Shown: positions 1-8,136, counted from the first letter of the stretch. The stretch is DNA of 10,000 nucleotides from an uncultured bacterium (GCA_937899715.1 CALCNX010000048.1:1-10000); one strand, 5' to 3'. A program made the numbers and translations. Notes: a model not told the origin generated them from the letters alone.

Positions 1-24
1 GGTAAATATGGAAGTTGGATATAA

Positions 25-114
25 TTTCCATTTACACAAAACAATTTACACACTCAGATTTTACCTAAAAATTGTAGGCTATTTAGGTATAAGTCACTAG
101 AACCATCGGGGAAA
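25..114 (+). other. In-frame 5' extension of the methyltransferase without a start codon
   Basis: This stretch is in the same frame as the gene at 115 and reads ...NCRLFRYKSLEPSGK straight into its MDSGMFSF. From about position 73 on it matches what I know of the methyltransferase family. No ATG, GTG or TTG occurs in frame between the TAA at 22-24 and the ATG at 115. The coding sequence is therefore older than any start it could now use, which points to a nonsense mutation, a frameshift or a sequence error near 22-24. The other two forward frames are also closed here, with stops at 3-5 and 98-100. No ribosome binding site precedes the ATG at 115. Confidence 0.6.
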
Positions 115-1608
115 ATGGATAGTGGTATGTTCAGTTTTGAATTTCAAGGAAAGGTTTATCCACACCCCCAAAATGGCTGGTGTACTACTATTGAGGGTAT
201 GACGAGACTTAAAGAGATGGATAGATTGATTCCTATAGGAACATATTTACAATATAAATTATACTTTGATGATTACCCGATTTCGACATTAACAAATCCT
301 TGGAACGATACGGGATGGAGTGGCTTTGGTGAGACAAAAACATACGTCGTTCAAACAAATTCTAAAATAATTCAACGTTGTCTTCTTATGACCACCGACC
401 CAAGTGATTTAGTCATGGACATCACGTGTGGTTCGGGAACAACGGCGTATGTAGCGGAACAATGGGGACGACGATGGATAACCTGTGATACCTCAAGAGT
501 TGCGCTGACACTTGCCAAACAACGTCTGATGACATCCCTTTTTGATTATTACGAACTTGCTCATCCCGAACAAGGTGTTTCTGGCGGATTTAAGTACAAG
601 AAAGTTCCTCATATCACATTAGGCAGCATAGCCAACAACGAACCCGCACCCGAAGAAACCCTCTACGACCAACCGTTTACGGACACGCGCAAGATACGGG
701 TAACGGGTGCTTTCACGGTGGAGGCTGTTCCTGTGCCTGTGGCGGCTTCTTTCGATGATGTTGCACAAACGAGTATTCAGGAAGCGGATAATTCCATAGC
801 AAGAACGGGCGAGACCTTGCGTCAAGACGAATGGCGGAGTGAGCTATTGCGGACGGGTGTTCGCGGGAAATCGGGCGACAAAATAGAGTTTACAAGGGTA
901 GAACCGTTGCGGGGAACGCGGCATTTGCAAGCGGAAGCGGAAACCAAAGAAGATGTTCCGAAGCGTGTTGTTATCTGTTTCGGGCATGAACACGCGCCTT
1001 TGGAGCGTCGTGTGGTAGAGTTTGCTTTGCAAGAAGCAAGAAGTTTGCAGCCCAAACCTGAAATTATCTTGTTTTGTGCTTTTCACTTCGACCCCGAAGC
1101 ACGAAAAGATATTGAAGAAACGCAGTGGCACGGCGTAACCTTGCTGGAAGCCCAAATGAATGCAGACCTTCTCACCGACGACCTCAAGAAAAAACGCAGC
1201 AGCAATGAAAGTTTTTGGCTTATCGGACAGCCTGATGTAAGCTGTACGCAGATAACCACAGGCGACGACAAGGGAAAATATGTTGTGGAAGTTCATGGGT
1301 TTGATTATTACAATTCCGCCAAAGGCACGGTAGAAAGTGGAAGCAAAAAGGATATAGCGATGTGGATGCTAGACCGTGACTATGACGGACGGTCTATCTT
1401 CCCTTCGCAAGTCTTTTTCCCGATGGCTGGTGCAAAAGAAGGCTGGTCGAAGCTGGCAAAGAACCTCAAGGCGGAAATTGATGAAGAGAAAATAGAGGCA
1501 TTCGGCGGAACGGAATCGCTTCCCTTTTTGCTTGGAGCAAACAAAACCATTGCCGTCAAGATTATTGATTCACGCGGTATTGAATCCTTAAAAATTATCA
1601 GACTATGA
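115..1608 (+). CDS. Type III-like site-specific DNA-methyltransferase (Mod), C-terminal part
   Basis: Beta-class N6-adenine/N4-cytosine DNA methyltransferase, the modification and recognition partner of the Res protein encoded at 2921. Visible: the SAM-binding motif TCGSGTT (residues 104-110 counted from the ATG at 115), followed by AYVAEQWGRRWITCDTSRVA, which is typical of the Mod-like enzymes paired with this Res type. The C-terminal third has the family-like stretches FDYYNS and AMWMLDRDYDGRSIFPSQVF and ends in IIDSRGIESLKIIRL. The catalytic DPPY/F motif, which precedes the SAM motif in beta-class enzymes, is absent and should lie before the window. Family members, as I recall them, are about 900 residues, so roughly half is missing. 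The ATG at 115 is only the first in-frame ATG: family-like sequence (RLFRYKSLEPSGK) continues upstream of it. The motif has DIT where I expect DPT. The first 400 nt look more AT-rich than 650-1500. Identity is secure; an intact gene is doubtful. Confidence 0.88.
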   Translation: MDSGMFSFEFQGKVYPHPQNGWCTTIEGMTRLKEMDRLIPIGTYLQYKLYFDDYPISTLTNPWNDTGWSGFGETKTYVVQTNSKIIQRCLLMTTDPSDLVMDITCGSGTTAYVAEQWGRRWITCDTSRVALTLAKQRLMTSLFDYYELAHPEQGVSGGFKYKKVPHITLGSIANNEPAPEETLYDQPFTDTRKIRVTGAFTVEAVPVPVAASFDDVAQTSIQEADNSIARTGETLRQDEWRSELLRTGVRGKSGDKIEFTRVEPLRGTRHLQAEAETKEDVPKRVVICFGHEHAPLERRVVEFALQEARSLQPKPEIILFCAFHFDPEARKDIEETQWHGVTLLEAQMNADLLTDDLKKKRSSNESFWLIGQPDVSCTQITTGDDKGKYVVEVHGFDYYNSAKGTVESGSKKDIAMWMLDRDYDGRSIFPSQVFFPMAGAKEGWSKLAKNLKAEIDEEKIEAFGGTESLPFLLGANKTIAVKIIDSRGIESLKIIRL

Positions 1609-1627
1609 ACCTTTTTTGTCAAGAGAT

Positions 1628-2131
1628 ATGGCATTTGAAAGTTTGACCGACGAAAAAATAACTGATTTGCTTCGGTGTCCGAAACGATTGACAAACCCAC
1701 AAGCACGGAAAACGGATAAAGACGGGCATGAGCAGAAAAATTACACGGTTGTTGCAACCGATGATTCAGGTCGTCAATTTGAGGTGTACAAACGGCAGAA
1801 TCGCAGAGAAGGCATGGAAGATGATTTTTCGTGCGGTATTCGCTGGATTGCCGCCAATGGTGAAGGATTGACCTTAAAACGGTATAATGGCTCAAGTCAT
1901 CCGCACACAAATCATCTTGAAAAAGCCAAATTAGAAAATGCCTGTCATATTCATATTGCAACACAACGATACATTGAGGCAAACAGGAGACCCGAAGGAT
2001 TTGCAGAAATAGCGACAAGATACAACACCATTGAAGATGCGTTTCATTGTTTGATACACGACTGTCATATTTCAGGCATTTCAACAACGCCTGATAATCC
2101 TGATAATATTGACCAAAATAGATTGTTTTAG
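1628..2131 (+). CDS. DUF6978-like protein in the R-M operon
   Basis: Soluble protein of 167 residues with no signal peptide or membrane segment; molecular function unknown. I recognise the pattern of a family found beside Type III-like R-M genes (DUF6978, from memory): an N-terminal segment TDEKITDLLRCPKRL (7-21), a beta-rich part around FEVYKRQNRREGMEDDFSCG (51-70), and a histidine-rich core with SHPHTNHLE (90-98) and CHIHIATQRYI (106-116). The HxH pairs (H91/H93 and H107/H109) could bind metal, but that is inference. I chose the ATG at 1628, with AAGAGA just upstream, over an in-frame TTG at 1616 that adds only four residues. It starts 19 nt after the methyltransferase stop and ends 2 nt before the next gene, so it is almost certainly co-transcribed and probably accessory to restriction. 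Confidence 0.75.
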   Translation: MAFESLTDEKITDLLRCPKRLTNPQARKTDKDGHEQKNYTVVATDDSGRQFEVYKRQNRREGMEDDFSCGIRWIAANGEGLTLKRYNGSSHPHTNHLEKAKLENACHIHIATQRYIEANRRPEGFAEIATRYNTIEDAFHCLIHDCHISGISTTPDNPDNIDQNRLF

Positions 2132-2133
2132 TA

Positions 2134-2919
2134 ATGAATGTAGATGTTCACAAATTGCAAGAGACTTTTTGCTCGTTGATGTGTGCAGAGGTCACAATAC
2201 GCCGTAAAAATGATAATTTACTGGCGATAGATACGCCTTTCTTCTTTGCTGACGGCGACCCGTATCAAATCTATGTCAAGGAAATGCCTAACGGTATTTT
2301 GCGTTTGACCGATATGGGACATACGATGATGCACTTGAGTTATGACAATGACATTGAGAAATTTAGAGAAGGAACAAGAGGGAAGATTTTTGAGCAAATC
2401 AAGGCAGAAACATCGGTGGAGGAAAAAAACGGAGAGTTTTACATAGAAACGCCTCTTGAGAGTCTTGCCTTTAGTGTTTTTCGCTTAGGGCAAGCATTAA
2501 CCAAAATAAACGATTTAACGTTTCTGAACAGAGCCAGAGTGGAATCAACATTTTACGAAGATTTGCAAGAGCAGTTGTATAGAATTGTCGGTAACGATAG
2601 AATAACGAAAGATTATTACCATGAAGGATTGGAAAATGCGAAAGACTATCCGATAGATTACAAAATTCAAGGGAAAGACGCACCGTTATTTCTTTTCGGA
2701 ATACCTAATAAAGATAAAGCGCGATTGACAACAATAATTTTGGAACGGCTTTTACGAGCAAATACGGACTTTGATAGTCTGCTAATTTTCGCAGACCAAA
2801 GTTCTATATCAAAACAGGACTTGGCAAGACTGTCTAACGCTGGTGGTGAAATGATTGCGTCATTAGATGCCGAAGCAGATTTTTCAAGAAAACTTCATAG
2901 AAAAATACAACTGAATTAG
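2134..2919 (+). CDS. DUF1828/DUF1829-type protein in the R-M operon
   Basis: Soluble 261-residue protein. The N-terminal part fits DUF1828: a beta-rich block, TPFFFADGDPYQIYVKEM (34-51), followed by the characteristic GILRLTDMGHTM (54-65). The C-terminal part fits DUF1829, with YPIDYKI (172-178), APLFLFGIPNKDKARL (183-198) and DSLLIFADQSSI (214-225). These domain names are from memory of the sequence patterns. Function is unknown. The alternation of strands and helices with D175 in a strand could be a degenerate nuclease-like fold, but I see no complete catalytic set. The ATG lies 2 nt after the preceding stop (TAGTAATG), with no Shine-Dalgarno sequence, and the stop lies 1 nt before the res start, so translation is probably coupled to both neighbours. 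The position between mod and res suggests a regulator or accessory subunit of the R-M system. Confidence 0.8.
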   Translation: MNVDVHKLQETFCSLMCAEVTIRRKNDNLLAIDTPFFFADGDPYQIYVKEMPNGILRLTDMGHTMMHLSYDNDIEKFREGTRGKIFEQIKAETSVEEKNGEFYIETPLESLAFSVFRLGQALTKINDLTFLNRARVESTFYEDLQEQLYRIVGNDRITKDYYHEGLENAKDYPIDYKIQGKDAPLFLFGIPNKDKARLTTIILERLLRANTDFDSLLIFADQSSISKQDLARLSNAGGEMIASLDAEADFSRKLHRKIQLN

Positions 2920-2920
2920 C

Positions 2921-5725
2921 ATGAAACCAATAGAACAGCTTATTATCAATTCTCCATACAAAGAGCCTGAACAGTATTGGGATTACAACAGAGAAACAAG
3001 AGAATTTGTCTTACGGGAAGGTAGGCGACCTGCGGGATATGTTGTAGCATCCGAGAACTCACAGTCTTTCGATGACCCTGGAACGTTTATTGAAATAGAA
3101 CTGGTCAACAGGATTAGACCGCGTGTCAAAGCATGGCGGGAAGCGGGGTATGCTGGTGTAACGGGTATAACAAAACGTCTCTTGGAGCATTGGCAAGATT
3201 CGGAAGAGCGCAAGGATAGCAATTTCTTTTTTTGTCAGTTAGAAGCCATTGAAACGCTGATTTGGCTAACGGAAGCGTCCGAATCTGAAAAGACAGGAAT
3301 TGATATTCAAGGTGATGGTGGTAAGTTTACTCGCTGGTGTAACAAAATGGCAACAGGTTCAGGAAAGACGCTTGTGATGAGTATGCTTATCGCATGGAAT
3401 ATCCTGAACAAAGTTACAAACCCTAAAGATACACGATTCTCAAAAAACGTTTTAATCATTGCTCCAGGCTTGACAGTAAAGAATCGTCTTTGTGTGCTGC
3501 ATCCTTCCGACAAAGAGAATTATTACGAAAAATTCAACATTGTGCCTTCGGGATTGATGGATTCGCTGCGACAAGGAAAAATCCACATTATTAACTGGCA
3601 TACGTTATCATGGGACACTGATGAAAAATTATTAAAAATAAAATCGGTGGATAAACGAGGTGCAAAGAGTGATAGAGCATATGTGAAAGAAGTCTTGGGG
3701 GATATGGCGAAAGCGTCAAATATCATTGTGATTAACGATGAAGCGCATCATGCTTGGCGTGTTCCTGCTGAAAGCAAAATCAAAAATGTTGCAAAAGAAG
3801 ATATACAGGAAAGTACCGTATGGATAGGTGGCTTGGATAGGATTCACCGAGTTAATACAATTTTACGATGCTTTGATTTATCGGCAACTCCCTTTGCTCC
3901 AAGCGGAAAAAAGGCAGACGAGGCGGCACTCTTTTCATGGATTGTTTCGGATTTTGGATTAAATGACGCTATCGAATCTGGATTGGTCAAAACTCCCAGA
4001 GTGGTTATTCGTGATGACGGGAAACCTGATGCACAGCTTCGTTCACGCCTGTATCATATCTATAGAGACAAAGAAGTTACAGTCAATATCAACCAGAATG
4101 TCAATGAAGCAACACCATTACCTGATTTGATTAATAACGCATATATGCTTCTGACGAAAGATTGGAAAATTACAAAAGATGACTGGAAAAATGCTGGTCA
4201 TACAATACCACCTGTAATGATTACCGTTGCAAACACAACGGCGACAGCATCCCGCATAAAATACTCTTTCGACAAAGATAGTTTCGGACTTAATACCTTC
4301 GGTCTTGGAGAAATATGCGCCGAAAATCAAACACTTCAAATTGATAGCAGTATTCTTAAAAAAGCGGAATCCGAAGAAAGTCCTGTGGATGTCCCTGATA
4401 CTGAAGAAAACACCGACGATTCGGAAACTGACAAACCTAAAAAGAAGAAATTAACCCAAAAACAAATAGCTCAATCATTGCGCAATATTGTAGATACAGT
4501 CGGAAAAGCAGGTGAAGTGGGTGAACAAATTCAGAATGTCATTTCTGTTGGTATGTTAAGCGAAGGTTGGGATGCTAAAAATGTTACGCATATTATGGGT
4601 TTACGCGCATTTAGCAGTCAATTACTTTGTGAACAGGTTGTTGGTCGCGGCTTGCGCAGAACGTCATACGATGTAAGTCCTAGCGGTCTCTTTGAACCCG
4701 AATACGTGAATATTTTCGGTGTTCCCTTTACATTTCTTCCACACGAAGGCGGTGGCGATACACCACCTCCACCACCCAAACCCAAAACTAAAATTGAACC
4801 CGTTAAAGAACATTCTCAGTATGAAATTACTTTTCCGAATGTTATTCGTATTGACCGCACCTTTCAATCAACGTTACACCTCAATATTTCTACTACAAAA
4901 AGCCTTGAACTCAATCCCTTTGATTCAATAACTGAAGCCGAATTATCGGGCATTATTGCGGGTAAACCCAATCCAGCAGCACTTTCAGAAATTGACTTGA
5001 AAGAAATTGCCGAAAATCTGCGAATACAGTCAATAATTTTTAGAATTGCATCTGCAATCTACAATGCAGAAAAGAAGCCAGATTGGAAAGGAAGTAAAGA
5101 ATCTTTCCTTATTCAACTTATCAATATCATTGAACAGTTTATCGCTTCCGAAAAAATTGTCATTACTAACCCTTTGTTCAACAAAGACCCACAAAAAAGA
5201 AAAATTCTCATAATGCTGAACATGAATAAAGTTGTTCAACATATTTGGAATGAAATAAATGCCCATAATACTGATGTTTTAACACCAGTCTTTGATAAAG
5301 AACGACCCATACGTTCTACTGGTGATATTAGAACGTGGTGGACAAATAAACCGTGTGAACGCTTTCCTAAAACCCACATAAACTTTATTCCTGTTGATAG
5401 TTCATGGGAATATACGTCCGCTAAAATAATTTCAAAATCCCCAAATGTTGTAGCGTTTATCAAAAATGACCATCTGAATTTTTCAATATTCTATAATTTT
5501 CAAGGAGTAATCCATAAGTATTTTCCTGATTTTATCGTGAAAATGAAAGACGGTTCTTTCTTGGTTTTAGAGGTTAAAGGTCAAGACGATGACCGAAACA
5601 AAACAAAGCAAGAATTTCTCAAAGAATGGTGTCAAGCAGTGAATAAACATGGAGGATTTGGAATTTGGAAATCGGCTATTGCATATAATCAAAATACCAT
5701 TCAAAAAATTCTTGAAATTTTGTGA
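2921..5725 (+). CDS. Type III-like restriction endonuclease (Res), SF2 helicase plus PD-ExK nuclease
   Basis: ATP-dependent restriction subunit of 934 residues that should act with the Mod-like protein to recognise, translocate on and cut unmodified DNA. Domains in order: an N-terminal INSPYKEPEQYWDY (9-22) and EGRRPAGY (33-40) segment typical of this subgroup (BPTD_3080-like, from memory); Walker A MATGSGKT (143-150); DEAH (273-276) in IIVINDEAHH; motif III SAT (321-323); a motif V region VGMLSEGWDAKNVTHIMGLR (543-562); motif VI QVVGRGLRR (572-580); and a C-terminal nuclease with PD (869-870) and EVK (884-886). All motifs look intact and the length is normal for the family. Two low-complexity linkers flank the second RecA domain: an acidic-then-lysine stretch (about 482-511) and a proline run (615-619). 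It starts 1 nt after the preceding stop with no clear Shine-Dalgarno sequence. It is the last gene of the cassette. Confidence 0.93.
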   Translation: MKPIEQLIINSPYKEPEQYWDYNRETREFVLREGRRPAGYVVASENSQSFDDPGTFIEIELVNRIRPRVKAWREAGYAGVTGITKRLLEHWQDSEERKDSNFFFCQLEAIETLIWLTEASESEKTGIDIQGDGGKFTRWCNKMATGSGKTLVMSMLIAWNILNKVTNPKDTRFSKNVLIIAPGLTVKNRLCVLHPSDKENYYEKFNIVPSGLMDSLRQGKIHIINWHTLSWDTDEKLLKIKSVDKRGAKSDRAYVKEVLGDMAKASNIIVINDEAHHAWRVPAESKIKNVAKEDIQESTVWIGGLDRIHRVNTILRCFDLSATPFAPSGKKADEAALFSWIVSDFGLNDAIESGLVKTPRVVIRDDGKPDAQLRSRLYHIYRDKEVTVNINQNVNEATPLPDLINNAYMLLTKDWKITKDDWKNAGHTIPPVMITVANTTATASRIKYSFDKDSFGLNTFGLGEICAENQTLQIDSSILKKAESEESPVDVPDTEENTDDSETDKPKKKKLTQKQIAQSLRNIVDTVGKAGEVGEQIQNVISVGMLSEGWDAKNVTHIMGLRAFSSQLLCEQVVGRGLRRTSYDVSPSGLFEPEYVNIFGVPFTFLPHEGGGDTPPPPPKPKTKIEPVKEHSQYEITFPNVIRIDRTFQSTLHLNISTTKSLELNPFDSITEAELSGIIAGKPNPAALSEIDLKEIAENLRIQSIIFRIASAIYNAEKKPDWKGSKESFLIQLINIIEQFIASEKIVITNPLFNKDPQKRKILIMLNMNKVVQHIWNEINAHNTDVLTPVFDKERPIRSTGDIRTWWTNKPCERFPKTHINFIPVDSSWEYTSAKIISKSPNVVAFIKNDHLNFSIFYNFQGVIHKYFPDFIVKMKDGSFLVLEVKGQDDDRNKTKQEFLKEWCQAVNKHGGFGIWKSAIAYNQNTIQKILEIL

Positions 5726-5888
5726 TTTTTAGTCTTCTGTGTCAGGTATATTAGTACCATACAAAAGTGGAGGTAAAGTGCAAAAAAGTATATTTTTTTT
5801 ATTTGCTGTTGGAGCAAGCATTGGAGCGGTGTAGGTGGTTTTTTACGGAGGGCGACAAAGAATTATTTTGCAGATTTTGTAAAAAACA

Positions 5889-5920
5889 TTTGCATATCAA
5901 TTAGGAAACCTGTAATTTAG
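5889..5920 (+). promoter_or_regulatory. Candidate Bacteroidota-type promoter for the rRNA operon
   Basis: TTTG at 5889-5892 is followed after 20 nt by TAATTTAG at 5913-5920, one mismatch from the Bacteroidota -7 element TAnnTTTG and within its usual spacing from a -33 TTTG. Read as a sigma-70 site it would be TTTGCA-N18-TAATTT, which is weak. Transcription would start near 5925, upstream of every leader hairpin and of the 16S processing arm, as an rrn promoter should. This is a single motif match in AT-rich DNA, so confidence is low. Confidence 0.3.
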
Positions 5921-5983
5921 CAGTCCGTTCACTACACGACGGCACACGCTCTTCGACAATCACACGCCGCATGGTTAGATTAG

Positions 5984-5998
5984 CTCTCTTTTAGAGAG
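5984..5998 (+). other. Leader hairpin
   Basis: CTCTCT pairs perfectly with AGAGAG across a TTT loop. It is the first clear stem after the candidate promoter. It may be part of the transcribed rRNA leader; no specific role can be assigned. Confidence 0.4.
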
Positions 5999-6147
5999 TA
6001 TCAAATTTCCGGCATAATAGTTCTTCCCACGACGGATGTTGTTGGAAAAAGTAAGATGAAAGTCGCTTAGGGTTCAATACTCGACAGCCGAAAACAACAG
6101 AGTAGAGTGTGTAGGGTTACATGGGTAATCTTCACGTCAGTGAGCAC

Positions 6148-6158
6148 GTTCTTTGAAA
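6148..6158 (+). promoter_or_regulatory. boxA-like antitermination element in the rRNA leader
   Basis: GTTCTTTGAAA resembles the boxA element (TGCTCTTTAACA in E. coli; TTCTTTGAAAAC-type forms in other bacteria), which loads NusB/S10 on nascent rRNA. It sits immediately before and partly inside the 5' arm of the 16S processing stem, where boxA is usually found. Short motif, so moderate confidence only. Confidence 0.4.
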
Positions 6159-6176
6159 GCAGAAAGCACAGAAAGG
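6159..6176 (+). repeat. 5' arm of the pre-16S processing stem
   Basis: GCAGAAAGCACAGAAAGG is the exact reverse complement of 8145-8162, which lies beyond the 3' end of 16S. The pairing continues outward with TGAA (6154-6157) to TTCA (8164-8167) after one A/C mismatch. Long helices bracketing 16S are the RNase III substrate in bacterial rRNA maturation, so this is read as the 5' arm of that stalk. Confidence 0.8.
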
Positions 6177-6216
6177 AAAGGTCAACAAAAAATCCAATAG
6201 TGTACAGCTATTTGGT

Positions 6217-6253
6217 GTGTCGGTTTACCGACACGAACCCTAGCGGTTCTTTT
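6217..6253 (+). other. Tandem hairpins followed by TTTT in the rRNA leader
   Basis: GTGTCGG (6217-6223) pairs with CCGACAC (6228-6234) around a TTTA loop. Directly after it, GAACC (6235-6239) pairs with GGTTC (6245-6249) around CTAGC, and TTTT follows at 6250-6253. The 7-bp stem is GC-rich and perfect. The layout resembles a weak intrinsic terminator or pause site about 260 nt before 16S. It lies between the boxA-like element and 16S, where antitermination would have to override it. Alternatively it is just a structured leader segment. Confidence 0.45.
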
Positions 6254-6360
6254 GTGACTTTGCGAACAAAACACAGTAAATCGAGGCGCTATCGTAAGGT
6301 AGTTAAAGTTTCGATACTACAAAAAGAGCAGAGGAATCAACACGTACTAATAGTACAACC

Positions 6361-6424
6361 TCGTTCAAGAGTTCACTTCGGTATGTATATTGAGTTATAG
6401 TATTCGGAGTATATGCTTGAACGA
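6361..6424 (+). other. Long-range leader hairpin
   Basis: TCGTTCAAG (6361-6369) pairs perfectly with CTTGAACGA (6416-6424), nine base pairs closing a 46-nt loop. The loop can pair further, for example GTATAT (6385-6390) with ATATG near 6411. It sits between the processing arm and the three-way junction, so the leader appears to fold as consecutive domains. Confidence 0.5.
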
Positions 6425-6431
6425 TTTCAAA

Positions 6432-6492
6432 ACTTCTACCCGCTATCATTATTAGTGATGGCGTAACAATCATAGCCGATTGTGGTAGAGGT
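6432..6492 (+). other. Three-way-junction RNA fold just upstream of 16S
   Basis: P1 pairs ACTTCTACC (6432-6440) with GGTAGAGGT (6484-6492), nine pairs including one G-U. P2 pairs CGCTATCAT (6441-6449) with GTGATGGCG (6455-6463) around TATTA, nine pairs with two G-U. P3 pairs ACAATC (6466-6471) with GATTGT (6478-6483) around ATAGCC, six perfect pairs. P1 abuts P2 and P3 directly, and only TA (6464-6465) is unpaired in the junction, so 48 of 61 bases are paired. The fold ends about 20 nt before the mature 16S 5' end. It may guide leader processing or early 30S assembly. Confidence 0.6.
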
Positions 6493-6512
6493 CTCAACAT
6501 TGAAAAAAAACA

Positions 6513-8016
<1,504 letters not shown>

Positions 8017-8118
8017 GGAGAATTTGAAGTATCTCTACTTCTATGAAAACTCCTGAAAATCTGCTCCGTATATGATGTCCTGCTTTATTGCAAATATCAT
8101 GTACGAAGTTCGCAATCT

Positions 8119-8136
8119 GACTGTCGAAAGATAGTC
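8119..8136 (+). other. GNRA-tetraloop hairpin in the spacer
   Basis: GACTGTC (8119-8125) pairs with GATAGTC (8130-8136), seven pairs with one G-U, capped by GAAA. It sits just inside the 3' arm of the 16S processing stem. Confidence 0.55.

Larger units (their letters stand above)
5726..6512 (+). other. Spacer between the R-M cassette and 16S; rRNA promoter and leader region
   Basis: I see no credible protein-coding gene in these 787 bases. The longest open frame (6107-6400) is arginine/serine-rich with no recognisable domain, and it overlaps several RNA hairpins and the 16S processing arm. The first roughly 200 nt are AT-rich with an A6...T8 stretch (5782-5800). From about 5980 on, the sequence is a series of inverted repeats expected of a long pre-rRNA leader: 5984-5998, 6217-6249, 6344-6356, 6361-6424 and 6432-6492. 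No strong Rho-independent terminator for the R-M operon is visible after 5725. Confidence 0.7.

Noticed and set aside
1..115. Phase-variation repeat tract in the mod gene
   Set aside because: Type III mod genes often switch by simple repeats, but no tandem repeat or long homopolymer is present here. Such a tract could still lie upstream of the window.
844..1296. Minus-strand open frame inside the methyltransferase gene, with smaller companions at 619-825 and 822-1055
   Set aside because: Cysteine/phenylalanine/serine-rich translations with no domain, fully opposite a well-supported gene.
1616..1627. TTG start for the DUF6978-like gene
   Set aside because: It adds only SRD after the initiator and sits in a T-run; the ATG at 1628 has a purine-rich AAGAGA ahead.
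1380..2087. Minus-strand open frame of 235 codons
   Set aside because: It is the shadow of the mod 3' end and the DUF6978-like gene; the translation shows no family features.
5782..5800. A6-loop-T8 structure as a terminator for the R-M operon
   Set aside because: The stem would be A-T only with no GC pairs; a GC-rich hairpin needed for an intrinsic terminator is missing.
6255..6262. TGACTTTG as a Bacteroidota -7 promoter element
   Set aside because: No TTTG at the required distance upstream; the nearest is about 40 nt away.
6107..6400. 97-codon plus-strand open frame upstream of 16S
   Set aside because: It overlaps the 16S processing arm and several leader hairpins, has no ribosome binding site and has a biased composition.
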